Assembly (NCBI GenBank): GCA_022749755.1
Contig: CM040448.1
Coordinates: 12,646,481-12,710,480 of the forward strand
Origin: Azadirachta indica
Taxonomy: Eukaryota > Streptophyta > Magnoliopsida > Sapindales > Meliaceae
Length of the DNA stretch: 64,000 bases
Direction of reading: 5' to 3'
The notes beneath the pieces were generated by a model that worked only from the letters and a program-made list of their open reading frames with translations, was not told the origin of the DNA and did no database searches. Shown here piece after piece: positions 49,010 to 60,300 of the stretch (its first letter is position 1; each line of letters opens with the position of its first letter). Both the position numbers and the translations under genes were made by a program.

Positions 49010-49105
49010 GGAGACAAAATGGTAGCTAACAAAAGCCAAAGAGAAAGATCTAATTAAAGAGTTGTGTTTTTGTGTTTTAATTAATGTTTGCGACAATATA
49101 AGCGC

Positions 49106-49113
49106 TTTTTATA
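49106..49113 (-). promoter_or_regulatory. TATA box of the CEN-like gene
   Basis: On the minus strand this reads TATAAAAA, about 100 bp before the ATG. A second candidate, TATAAATA at 49217-49224, lies about 110 bp further upstream and might serve an alternative start. Confidence 0.6.
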
Positions 49114-51729
49114 GGCACACTTGAAAGAAAGAAAAGGATTTTTCAGGAAAAGCTTGGCTTAGAAGCTCAAAGATTCGAAAATGCTTCAACATACCATTCA
49201 AGCGAAAAGGGTTGTCTATTTATAGAAACGACATGTGTGATAAGCTTCAAATTTTAGTTGTCTTTAAAATGTGGAAAGAAGCCACTAACGACATGGGTTT
49301 GCCGGGTTTGTCCTAATAGACCCTTGTAAAATGCTTGAAGCTTTATACAATTACACATAATACTGTATGTAATCCAAACACGTCCTTAGCTTATTGGCTA
49401 AACGGCAATAAGAGAATCCAACTATATATTCCCAATTTAATATAATATCTTTGTGACAAACCGAATTTCAGCTTTTATTTAGGTGCTCCTCTCCATACAC
49501 ATGCTTTCTTACATTAGAACGGAAAAAATATCTTATCATCAATCTTGGGAACGTGTAGTTAATTCAAGAGAGGTAAAATGGAACCCAATCTTGTTTTCTT
49601 ATTGGTTTTGGGCTGAAAATGGTATCTCAATGCATTTTTTTTTTTTAAAAAAAAAATCTTAGATTCGGTTTATTTGCATCAAATAATAAAAGTTCCTTTC
49701 GTGTAATTCAATCGTGTATTTGATTGAAGATTTAGTTAACTATTGCAACATGACACGATACATGATGAGTTAGAAGAGCCTGCTCAGCTAGAAGCCACTA
49801 TTTTATTGGCTGGGAACTCTCCTAAATTTCATACCAACAGAGACATAATGGTGGGCCTGTATGGGAATTTATTATATGATTATACATATATATATATATA
49901 TATATACATATATAGTGGTGGAATTTTCTAAATTTTATTACAGGAAATTAAAAAATTATGAAATGTTAACAAATTACTCCTTCGGTTGACTTGCCTTCGA
50001 TACAGATTATGCTTTAATTCCCGAGTGGGCATAAAGCGCAGAAATGCAGAATGTTGCAGACTTAGCAGTAAATTTAGTTCGTTAATTAATTGCACATAAT
50101 AAGAGTTGCAACTAATTTTTGTTGTACGACAAGGAGTACTAGATGTTTCTGCTTGTCTCTCATCTTTGAATATATATATATATATATATATGTCTAGTCT
50201 GTATGCACAGTACAATTTAAAATATAATAGTTACCATGCAAGTAGCAGCTTAATTGTATAATTTAATTTAATCAAACCCATATAATTAATCAACTGTTCT
50301 ATTGGCTGCTAAAGGTTGAATTCTATTCTACTATCAGCTGAGTGATGAATTTTTCATTATAAAAAGCTATATAAATAAATATGTATAGCAAACATCTTTA
50401 AGAGATCTTTCCTTGGTTCTTTACAGATTCTTTCTTATAAAAATCAAAGGGATGGAAGCACGAGAGTTAATTTCTAAGTTAGTCCATTATCACAAGATAA
50501 GAACTTTATATAGCTGATAATCAGAAATTTTATATATGTGCAGACAGCTCATTTGTTGCTTCACTTTAATCTTTTGAAGTAATTAAATTAATGCCACATA
50601 TATAACCATTAAATTCTAATTACTGACTTAGATTTTCTATTCTTGTATTTTGCATTTAGACTTGTGCACAATTGGAGAAAGAAAAAGTAAATATATGTAT
50701 TTATTCTTTAAAAATTACACAAAGGCATATATATATATATATATATATAAAACAAAACTTCTCTTGTAGATCTCTTGTACCCCAAAAAGTATTGTATGAA
50801 TTAATGAACCAGTCCAACGCCAAGCAAATGGTATTCAATTTCTATATTATTTCGGCTGGATAAATAAAGAGATTCAACGTGGAAAGAATTTGATAAGATA
50901 TATTAATTAAGAAAAAAAAAAACAAAAAGAACGAAGAAAGGGGAATGGTGAATGGGGAATCATTTACAGTCAACAACACTATGTAAGTTTGAATATATAA
51001 TTTAACATCAACGTATATAAATCGTCTACTTTTCATCAGTATTCCATAAACATACAGTTCTCTTCCACTCTTGCTAGCAAGCAATATAAATTAATTCCAT
51101 AAATTTTATACATACGGCATGAACTAATGCCAGGTTATAATCACACTTTATTCATTGATCACCGTAGAAAAGGAAAAGGTGCAACAAATTGTCAAAATGG
51201 TTTTGTTTACGCATGGAATAATGACACGTCGCTGATGGTGAAAGAACAATATGTCTTCAAATTTAGATTAGTTAAAGAGACAGCAAGAAGCTTAATTAAT
51301 TTCCAATATTCTTTTGACTGACATGACGACTACCTTTTTAGAAAGTTTTCAGTCGAATTTTGCCATTTGTCCTTCTCCTATTTGTTCAATGCCACCTGCT
51401 ACTGCTTGCACTTGTCGCGTTCTCAGCTTCTATAATTTGCCTCTGAGTCGTATTAATTAACTCCCAACTCATCACTTTTATTTCACCTTTAATTTGTTTG
51501 CTAACTTGATAAATAAACAACCAATGCATGGATTATGCATTTCATTTTCAAAAAAGACAATATTACCATACATATAATCAAAAGATTGATAAATTAACGT
51601 TCTTAATTTAGTTTTTATTTAACATATATGCCAACTAATTAATATGTTAATTACACATCAATTTTTAATCTAGTTGTGAATTTAAACCATATATATCTTT
51701 TTAATCTCAATTAGTAGTCTTTAATTAAT

Positions 51730-51732
<3 letters not shown>

Positions 51733-51762
<30 letters not shown>
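51733..51762. repeat. (GT)15 microsatellite
   Basis: Fifteen perfect GT units in AT-rich intergenic DNA. Confidence 0.9.
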
Positions 51763-51764
<2 letters not shown>

Positions 51765-52421
51765 CTCTACTCTTCAACGAATCTTAATTAATTCTTGCAC
51801 AAGTGACGAAATAGAATCTCCTGTGATCAGAACTTACTCGAGTTTTGAAAAATTTTATAACCTGTACGTATTCATTATTGAAATTTATTTCTTTGTTTCA
51901 TTAACTATTAATAATACGTGTATATTTAGTTATATGCAAATTAAGACAAAGAGAAAACCTTAATTCCCACATGCATGGATGGTGGCAGAATAAAATCGTA
52001 GCCGTCACATTTTTATTGTGAGATTATATACACATATTCCCATGTTTCTAAAATTGTCAAGAATCAGTCTTATATCTTGCTTAATTAAGGATGTTTGCGA
52101 CAATTTCAAAACAGATCTAATACTAGAGCCACCATTCTTATTCCAAATGAGCTAAAAATTAAATTGAGATTACCTTTAATTAATGTCATGTAGTAGCAGT
52201 AGACTTTTGGAAATTAAGTATTAGATAAAAAAAGAAAAAATCAATTATTCTCCATATATTTTTAGTAAAGCATTGTAACGTTTGACAAAGAGAAATACTA
52301 TCCTTTTCTGAACTAATTATTTATCAGATCTTATATCAATATTTATTTTGACTCTGGCCATGACCGATGTGTATTTATGCGTTGTTATGGAGTAAGATTC
52401 ATTCTCTCCCCTTCCCCATCT

Positions 52422-52424
<3 letters not shown>

Positions 52425-52461
<37 letters not shown>
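52425..52461. repeat. (TC)n microsatellite
   Basis: About eighteen TC units in intergenic DNA, in a pyrimidine-rich setting. Confidence 0.9.
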
Positions 52462-52465
<4 letters not shown>

Positions 52466-55400
52466 TTTATTAATAAAAGTTTCTAATAATATGCATTAGC
52501 CAGCCTATCACCACCCAGCCTAAAGGCCATTCCACGAATCTATAATAGCATATTTCATAAATATGAATTATTAAAGAAAGCATATCATACGTGTATATAA
52601 AACCTTCATTAACTTATATTCTCAGTACTCCAATTAAACAGCTTGTTGTACTGTATCCATGGTAGAAATCTTCTTCACCCAATTGCATAACCCAGTTGAT
52701 GGGCTTAACCCAATGCATCAATTTGTAGGCTAATTCAATTCTCCAACCAAGACTAGTCCAATCTTGCAATAACTTTTAAAGACCTGCTTTAGAAACCCAG
52801 GATGTTGTGATATATCAAAATGTTATGTTGAAACTCTATAGTGTTACTATTTTTTTTTTTTTTCTTTGACTACTAATACATGTACTAATATTATTCTAAT
52901 TAGAGTTTTTTACAGGAGTTTTGATGCATATACTTATGACATACTCAGAAATCTACGCACTATTAGAATTAGAGTTCTGCTGGGTAGGAGTTTTGGTGCA
53001 TACAGTTGTGACACACTGTAATATTAGAACCAGAGTTTTCAAAATTAGAATAATATTAAAAGTGTTGCTTTACTCACACAAAAAGTCACATAATCTCATT
53101 TCAAACTCCTAAGTTTGGCATTTATTTTACGGTTTCAAAACTTTGATGATAATAAAACTTACTAATTACAGTGTTATTATTTATTACTCACTCGTGAAAG
53201 CCAGTTGGCTAAAAAAACTGTTTCAATTTATTTGGGCCAACTGTCATTATAGCAGCGGATTGTAAATATTATATATATATATATATCCTTATCAAACCTG
53301 ACAAAAGTTTTCAGTACTTGTCAGTAATCATGTGATGTGGGAAATGGAATAGCATCCATGCTTATCCCCTTTACCGAGCAGCACCAGACACAGGCTCAGG
53401 CTTTGTTTATTCCACCTTATAAAAACATTTTCATCTGCTTTTTGAGTTTTTTTTATTAATTACTAGGAAAACCTGAAAGCATTAGTAAACAAAAACCCAT
53501 TCTTACAAATTAAAACAACTACAACTGTAGGTACTCCTCATCAAAACTTAAATCAGGTTATCTAATCATTTAAAATATCTTTAAACATATGTATGTTTCT
53601 AGTTATGCAAAATTAAAGCTTATCTTTTTATTATATTCTTATTCATTAACTATCCATTTTAGAAGTGTATCGGCCAATTAAAAGTCTATGCTAACACGAA
53701 ATCTTAATTAGTTGGTTGGATGGGTGTTTCAGAATATCGAAAAGATACAGGTTGTTGATGTTCTTGATCTTACGATTCTGAATGCAGATTCAAAGCCATT
53801 GAAGATTCAAATGCTACAGATTACTTCTGAATGCCTCTCTAATAATAATCCTGCATGCTAACCGGCTTACCATGGTTCATGTACTAATTGATGTTATAGT
53901 AATTCCACTGTAAAATATTTAGGAAGAACTTAGAATTCGGGAATACTTGGCAGAAAAATTGCGACTAGCTTTGAATAAAACCGTCTTCCTATTATTTGTA
54001 AATGAACTGAACATTAACCCGTCTCATAGGAGGAGGAGAACTAGGTCTTAAACTGATAAAAGAAGATATATATTGAAGCTACTTACTGTTACTGATTGAG
54101 TTCAAATTTTTTACTAATATAATGTTTTGTTACCATACTTAAAAGACTCCAATCATTAAATTTGCATCCTGTACTAATCTAAGCTTTTTTTACTTTTGAA
54201 AAATAATGTAACGTATGACATTTAAGAATTTTTAGAACTAAAATCTAATTTTTTTTGTTATTTCCATTTTTTATTTCTCTTTTTTCTTTTGGGTCTAATT
54301 TCATGTTTTGCTACACTCCGAAGTCTATACTAATTAATATTAGATATTAGAGATTTTTTTTTAAGCCAAATCGAAATATACATTTAATCTTTTATAATAA
54401 ATGTATTTGAACTAAAATTCCACACCGAAGTCTTGTCACTCTGTATATGTATATATTTTGGAAGAAAAAGAAAAAAAAAAGAAGGAAAAAGATAAATATC
54501 AACATTACGTGAACTAAGCAAATTTGGCACCATATGTATCATCGATCCCACATCACCATTATAATATACTTAATTTTAGTCAAGTCCGATGCGTGAAATC
54601 TCTATATCAAAGACAGGCAAATTTTCTATACCAATAATATTAAAAAAATGTCGCTGAATTAAAAATCTCTGATGAAAAAATGAATATTTTAAGAAGTAAT
54701 GTTAAAGACACAAATTATGTTACACGAATTATAGAACACAAATTAACATTTATAGAATAGTGCACGTAATTTATTTCTATTGGGTTGTATTGATTTTATT
54801 AAGAGGAGTATGTATTTGTTTTTAACATTATAAATATAAATATAGTGATATTATAATTCGATGTTTGATTTAAATTAATTAATTCCATGACGCATAATTG
54901 TATATAGACGCCGAAGCAGGAAAATCCAGAACAAAGCAAACATCGTCTTGTCTTTAAAAGGAATGCCTAATCCCTTACAAAATGCAACCATTTTTCAAAA
55001 AGCAAGCACGCACGCAGCCGCAAATCATGACCCCTTTTGAAATTTTAATTTTCTCCAGCTACAGCCAGCCTACAGCCCACAGCTCCCCCAGCATTTTACC
55101 AAAATACACCTCTAAATTATACAAGTAAATAGCCTCCCAGACTCACATCGCAGAGTTTTAAGTGAGAAAGAATGGTGAAAAAAAAAACAGGTAAGTCGTG
55201 TTTGGTAGGAAAATTAAAAGTGGGTGGAATGGAAAAAAGGACCCATTTATCATTTCTTTCAATCCACAACCAAACTGCTAATTCTAATCACGCTTTCTTC
55301 TCCTTTTTTCATCCGTCTTCTTACACTCTTTTCCTTGCTTTCTCTTGCTCCTCCGAATACAATAGTGCACGTGCAGCATCCATTTATAAAAGAAAATTTA

Positions 55401-55948
55401 ACATTACTGATCATGCAATTTCTTGCCTATTCCATTTAACCAAGTTAGAAAATTATACATATATATGTATATATTACACAATTTCATACCTAAATTTTAC
55501 TTGTATTTGAACTACTAAGTACTAATCATTCTAGCTATCAATCGCTAGTTAACTGATTCTTACATCCTGACTACCAGTCATAATTTACACTTTTTCTTAT
55601 ACGAAATTGAGAATACGAACATGAATAAAATTTGTTAGGAGGATGGAAACTAAATTGAAGGAGAACACTAGCAGTCCATAAACATAAAATTTATTTAGTT
55701 AAAGTGTTTCTTGATTTCTTGTAGCTAACATACATACCCATTTGATGCAATTCGTCCCCGTGACATTACATTCCACGCTCACTTTCTAATACCCAAAATT
55801 CCATGAACAGTTCTTCAGAGTTGGTCGCAGAACGGTAACTAAATCACGTGGCTGCATTTGGTTTGGCACGTGTCTGTTCCTACACTAGCACGACATCAGA
55901 ATTTTGACATCTCATCTGATCAGTCTATTCTTACCGCCTAATCCCATA

Positions 55949-56985
55949 TCAATTACAGACCCTCTGATTAACTCGGTGGCTCTGCCGTAGCCATGGCGTA
56001 TCTTCATGGTTGCGATGATCATCTCCGCCGCTCCTCTGACAATCCAACGCCTCTGATTTCACCGGCAGCTGCAGCTGCAACTGCATCGTCTCATCCTCCG
56101 TTGACGCACCCTCACCTTCCCTAGCACGCTTCGCACCAATCGCCACGCCAAATAAACTCACCTCCTCTCCCTGACCGGGGACCCGTTTCTCCGGTAATAA
56201 ATCCAGTGCCTGAGACCCGCTCTTCGCTTGAGCACTCGCGTAATTAGACATCAAAGTGAAAATGTTGTTACAAAGATTCTTCATTTCCGACAGTTGCTTA
56301 TTTAGCTGCACATTCTCTTTTCTCAACTTTTCGTTCTCTTCAATTATTTCGGCACACGTGTGACCTCCGGCTCCGGTTTGTGCACACGTATGCGCGGCTC
56401 CCACCGGCGAAGAGTTCGATGAAATCACCTGTTCTTCCCCTGAATTCGACGGCGACACCATCGGCTTCGCCAGTGGAACAGCTGCTACAGTTACGGAAAC
56501 TGGTTGCGGCTGCGTTGTCGTCGTCGCTATAGACATCTTCCGACGCTGAATTTCACGCAAAAGCTGTTTCTCGCCTCTGCGAAAGCAGTCGTTTGCAAAC
56601 TCCCATCGATCAGGTACCACTTTCTTAAATCCCTGCAAATTCAGCACCGTAAAATCACAAAAAGGTGAACAAAAATGAACTTTTTACAGACAGATAGGAA
56701 AATTCTCAATACAATTTTACTAACGTAGGTGTTGAGTTGACGAACGAAGCTAGAGAAATTGTTGTGTTTAAAGTATCTAGGAAGCAAATCTCTAGCAAAA
56801 ACGGTAGGATTCCAAACGACGAAGGTAGATCCGTCTTTGTTCCACGAAATAACGTCGTCTATTGTGTGATCGTCAACTAATTGATAGGTTTTTGTCAAAA
56901 AGGGCGTCGGCATGGATCGTTGAGACTCTCCAGCTGTCGAAGTCGAGTCTCCGTTCTGGTCCACCGTCGTCGGCGTCGGAGCCAT
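55949..56985 (-). CDS. Class B2 heat-shock transcription factor (HSFB2b-like)
   Basis: Heat-shock factor of class B, which usually represses or tunes heat-responsive genes. Exons (minus): 56985-56725 and 56632-55949; 945 nt, 314 aa. The DNA-binding domain covers about residues 26-119, with recognition-helix text [15 protein letters not shown]. The single intron (92 nt) falls after RQLNTY, the conserved position in plant HSF genes. The oligomerisation heptad region is about 180-217 and is short, without the class A insertion. The tetrapeptide LFGV (247-250) is the class B repression motif, followed by a basic cluster AKRARE that may be the nuclear signal. No AHA activation motif is seen. The start ATG at 56985 opens directly on the family N-terminus. 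Two perfect heat-shock elements lie upstream. HSFB2b is favoured over HSFB2a by general resemblance only. Confidence 0.94.
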
Positions 56986-57074
56986 AGATAACTGTAATTC
57001 TAGTATCAGACAGGAGATTTTTAATTTTTTTTTTTTTTTTTTCCTGGGGAAGGTGGGGGATTTGGTTATGGTGA

Positions 57075-57087
57075 TTCTAGAAGGTTC
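57075..57087. promoter_or_regulatory. Perfect heat-shock element, proximal
   Basis: TTCtaGAAggTTC is a three-unit HSE with no mismatch, 90-102 bp before the heat-shock factor ATG. It lies just downstream of a TATA-like AT-rich block (57098-57105), so it may fall in the leader or at the transcription start. Confidence 0.7.
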
Positions 57088-57250
57088 GTATTGAGAGTAT
57101 TTAAAAAGGGGGAACAGATAAGAGGGAGAGAGAAGAGAGGCAACGACGACGAAATCAAAGCGTAATATGGGAAAAAAAAAAAAAAGAGGGCTAAAAAATA
57201 GAATAAAGAATGGAAAAGAAGGGAAATAACGAGAAGCTACATAACGTCGT

Positions 57251-57263
57251 TTCAAGAAACTTC
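57251..57263. promoter_or_regulatory. Perfect heat-shock element, distal
   Basis: TTCaaGAAacTTC is a second perfect three-unit HSE, about 270 bp before the ATG and 176 bp upstream of the proximal one, in the expected promoter position. Confidence 0.75.
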
Positions 57264-57315
57264 TCTTCTCTGCTTATGTTATGATAGAGTTTCTTTCGAC
57301 GTGGCAGTTCGTGAG

Positions 57316-57341
57316 TGGGATGGGATGGGATGGGATGGGAT
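57316..57341. repeat. (TGGGA)5 tandem repeat with G-quadruplex potential
   Basis: Five TGGGA units give at least four GGG runs separated by two bases on the plus strand, which meets the standard G-quadruplex pattern. It lies about 330-355 bp upstream of the heat-shock factor ATG. Confidence 0.75.
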
Positions 57342-57344
57342 GGC

Positions 57345-60300
57345 TTTGCCCGTTGAACGGGAAAAACAGAAGAAAATCTTCTCTTAATCCTGCAGTGCAC
57401 TGTACACACTATCTTCGTGATATTACGTATTTTATATAACATATATTAGTCCAGTATAGGGAGAAAGACTTTAGATGAATAAAATAATTAAAAAATGTAT
57501 TTACTTAAATCAGAAAACTATTTTGTTACAAATAATTTTTAAATTATTTTAATCTTTCAACCCTCTTCTAAAGAAAAAAAAAAAAAAAAACATGTCAATG
57601 AAATTAAGATCAAAATTTTTCAAACAATTTATAACGTTGTTAATAATTGAATTCTTAAATATTACGTGTGAAGACTCTATTGTAAGAAATCAGATTTATC
57701 GGTAGAGAAGTTGTACCAAATGGAAAAAAAAGTTGTCCATTATTAATTTTAAAAAAGTAAAATTATTCGAGGTCGAATTTTGTAGTTTTGTTGGGTGTGG
57801 TTGTGATTGTGAGTAGATGGGGCATCCTAGCCGTAATAAAGAATGAAGGGACATCTTTACATATTTCGAGTAATTTGTTTCTGCAGATTGGGATTGAGGG
57901 GAGAAGTCTCGACGAATGTGATGACGAGGATGAATTAAAATGATTAGCAAATTTTTTCTTCCTCCGATAGCTGTCTTGGATTTTATTAACATCCGCTTGT
58001 CGCATCCTAATAACTTGCGTCACTCGGGACCCCCACCTTCGCTATTTGGACATTTTATAATAATAATAATAATTCCGAAACCAACCCATTAGTAGTTAAT
58101 AGTATCTTCTTCTTGTTATTTTGTTTTGTTTAATGTATATATACCTCCCTTCGGTTGTACCTAAAGTATTGTTATTTCCAATTTGTCCATGCCACTACTG
58201 CTGAATATCATCGACTATTTCGCGTTTCTTCCATTCTCATTTCCAATTTTCTCTTTTCAAATAAATTTAACATTCAAATTCAATGATACATTCAAGTTAA
58301 GTTTATTATATATATATTTTTGCCATCCATTCCATGAATATAACCTTATTTTTAGAATATAAAATTTTGTTAATCGTATAAAGAATGGAATCACCTTCTT
58401 AAAAGAAAAATTAAAAATATTTAAAAAGAAGATTGTGACCGTGAAAATAATATGTATATATATATATATGTTGTCTTAATTTTTCACACAATCATACACA
58501 TTATTTATATAAAATAATTTACCAAATTTGAAAAAATAAAAAATGAAAGATAGCGTTTAATTTGGATAAACAAATTAATAACAAAATGGCGCCCTTCCGA
58601 ATACCAAACTTTTGCCGAGACGGAAATGGCTTCTTGTTCTTGGTAATGGTCGCATAAAAGTGGCTATTGAAATGAATTTAGTTTAGATCCAAAAGTTGCC
58701 TTTCGGTCCCCCATATCGAGTCAAGTCGAAGTTTGGCCCACTGTAGCCGTGGCATAAATAACGTTAAGATGGTTCCAGCACCAGCAGCTCGGATGATTAT
58801 CCAAAATGCAATGTAAAAAAAGGAAAACGACGCGTTTAATTTCGTCTGTGTTCTGGCAAGTCATTTTCTACGAGGTAAGGAAGAAATTGTCCCTATGTAC
58901 GAATAATACAAGGAAGGAAAGAGTTGCCTGGCCTGCTCCGGTTTATCGATCCCATCTTTCTTGCTTGGATTTTATTTTATATTCGACCAATGTATTAATG
59001 ATGATTTTTGTGGATCATACTCTTCTTTGAGATTGCGTGGTTCATATCAAATATAATGCAATTCTCTTCTACATTGAATTTGTTGTATAATTAATGCTAT
59101 CACAACTGAAGTACTTTTTAAGTTCATCAACTCGATTTCAGTAATTGATAGCCCACTAAAACTCTCTTAAATTGAATCATAACGTACTACAAATTAACCT
59201 TATAGTACTGTGAAGTCTGTGTAATCCAAATATCTTACGCTCATAAATGACTATATTGGACTCTTAGCCTCTGTATCTAGACCGCAAAAAATAAAGGGTT
59301 ATATATATTTTCAAATACTCTTAATAATTATATACAAGCTAATAAGTTAAAAAAGGCCGTATCTTCTTTCGATAATCCGAATATGTGGTAGATTCTTAAC
59401 TCTTCTATTTCAAAATCAAAACATTTCATATTTACTTTGTAATAATTTTCAAAAAGGTATGAAAAAAACTATAGTAAATTATAAAATGAGCATTCTGAAT
59501 CAATCTGACAAATTCAGTTTCATATTCAATTTTTGGTTGACAAGTCGTTTAAGATGAAATTTTCATCTTGCATCTCTGCATTGCTATACACTTCCATTCA
59601 CTTATAATGAAATTTCTACCACTTTTTACTTACGTTGAATCTTACCTCCTAATCATTACTACTATTCTTACTATTCCATATTGTGATGTTTTCTGAAAGT
59701 TAAGGATGGCAAAAAGCAAAAAATTAAAAAAAAAAAATGGAACCTTACCAAAACCGCATAAAATTGTGTGGTACCAGATTGGATTTACTGGTGATGCAGT
59801 TATAATGATGAGCTTTTGAGAATCAAGTGATATGTGGTCCAAATACGATTTCTGATTGAAACTCGCATATTTGGATGTACATTTTCTTGTCTTATATTTT
59901 ATTTGATATTTTGCTTTCTTTTAGTAAATACAAGACAAACAAATTGAAGTAGTTTAATTGCTTAAATAGTAGGTGTATAGAATTGAAAATGAAATATAGA
60001 TAGTTTTTAATAAGTTAGAAATATAATTTTTTTTTTTTGTTGTTGTTGTTGATTTATAGTTGCTATTTCTTTTATTATGTAATAATTTGTAATGTGCAAG
60101 AAGTTAGGAATTGGATTGAGTTGTCAATATTTTCTTTTGAACTAATTTATGAAATATGAATTATTGGATTAGAGAATTGTGTATAATATTAATATATGTA
60201 TTAACATATCAATTATTATTATTTTAAATCGACATATTTTTTTGTTAAATTAAAAAATATTACGATAAAAATGAATTGAAATCAACAACAAAAAAATATA

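Larger units (their letters stand above)
49225..55948. other. 6.7-kb AT-rich gap with no recognised gene
   Basis: Upstream region of the CEN-like gene and downstream region of the heat-shock factor gene. Contents: several (TA)n runs (near 49885-49905, 50169-50190, 50730-50749, 53272-53286), a (GT)15 run at 51733-51762, and a (TC)n run at 52425-52461. A short open stretch at about 53737-53862 has protein-like codon use but no recognised family. Two G-boxes (near 55845 and 55867) lie just past the heat-shock factor stop. No gene is supported. Confidence 0.5.

Noticed and set aside
51733..52461. Repeat arrays considered as CRISPR or satellite DNA
   Set aside because: These are simple dinucleotide microsatellites without spacers; the host is a plant.
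55172..55510. 112-codon ORF beginning MVKKKTG with a GTAAGT just after
   Set aside because: The donor-like site suggested an exon 1, but no partner exon or family resemblance was found and the rest is low-complexity.
55840..55875. Two G-boxes near the heat-shock factor stop codon
   Set aside because: They lie in the 3' flank of a minus-strand gene with no gene starting nearby; chance occurrence is likely.
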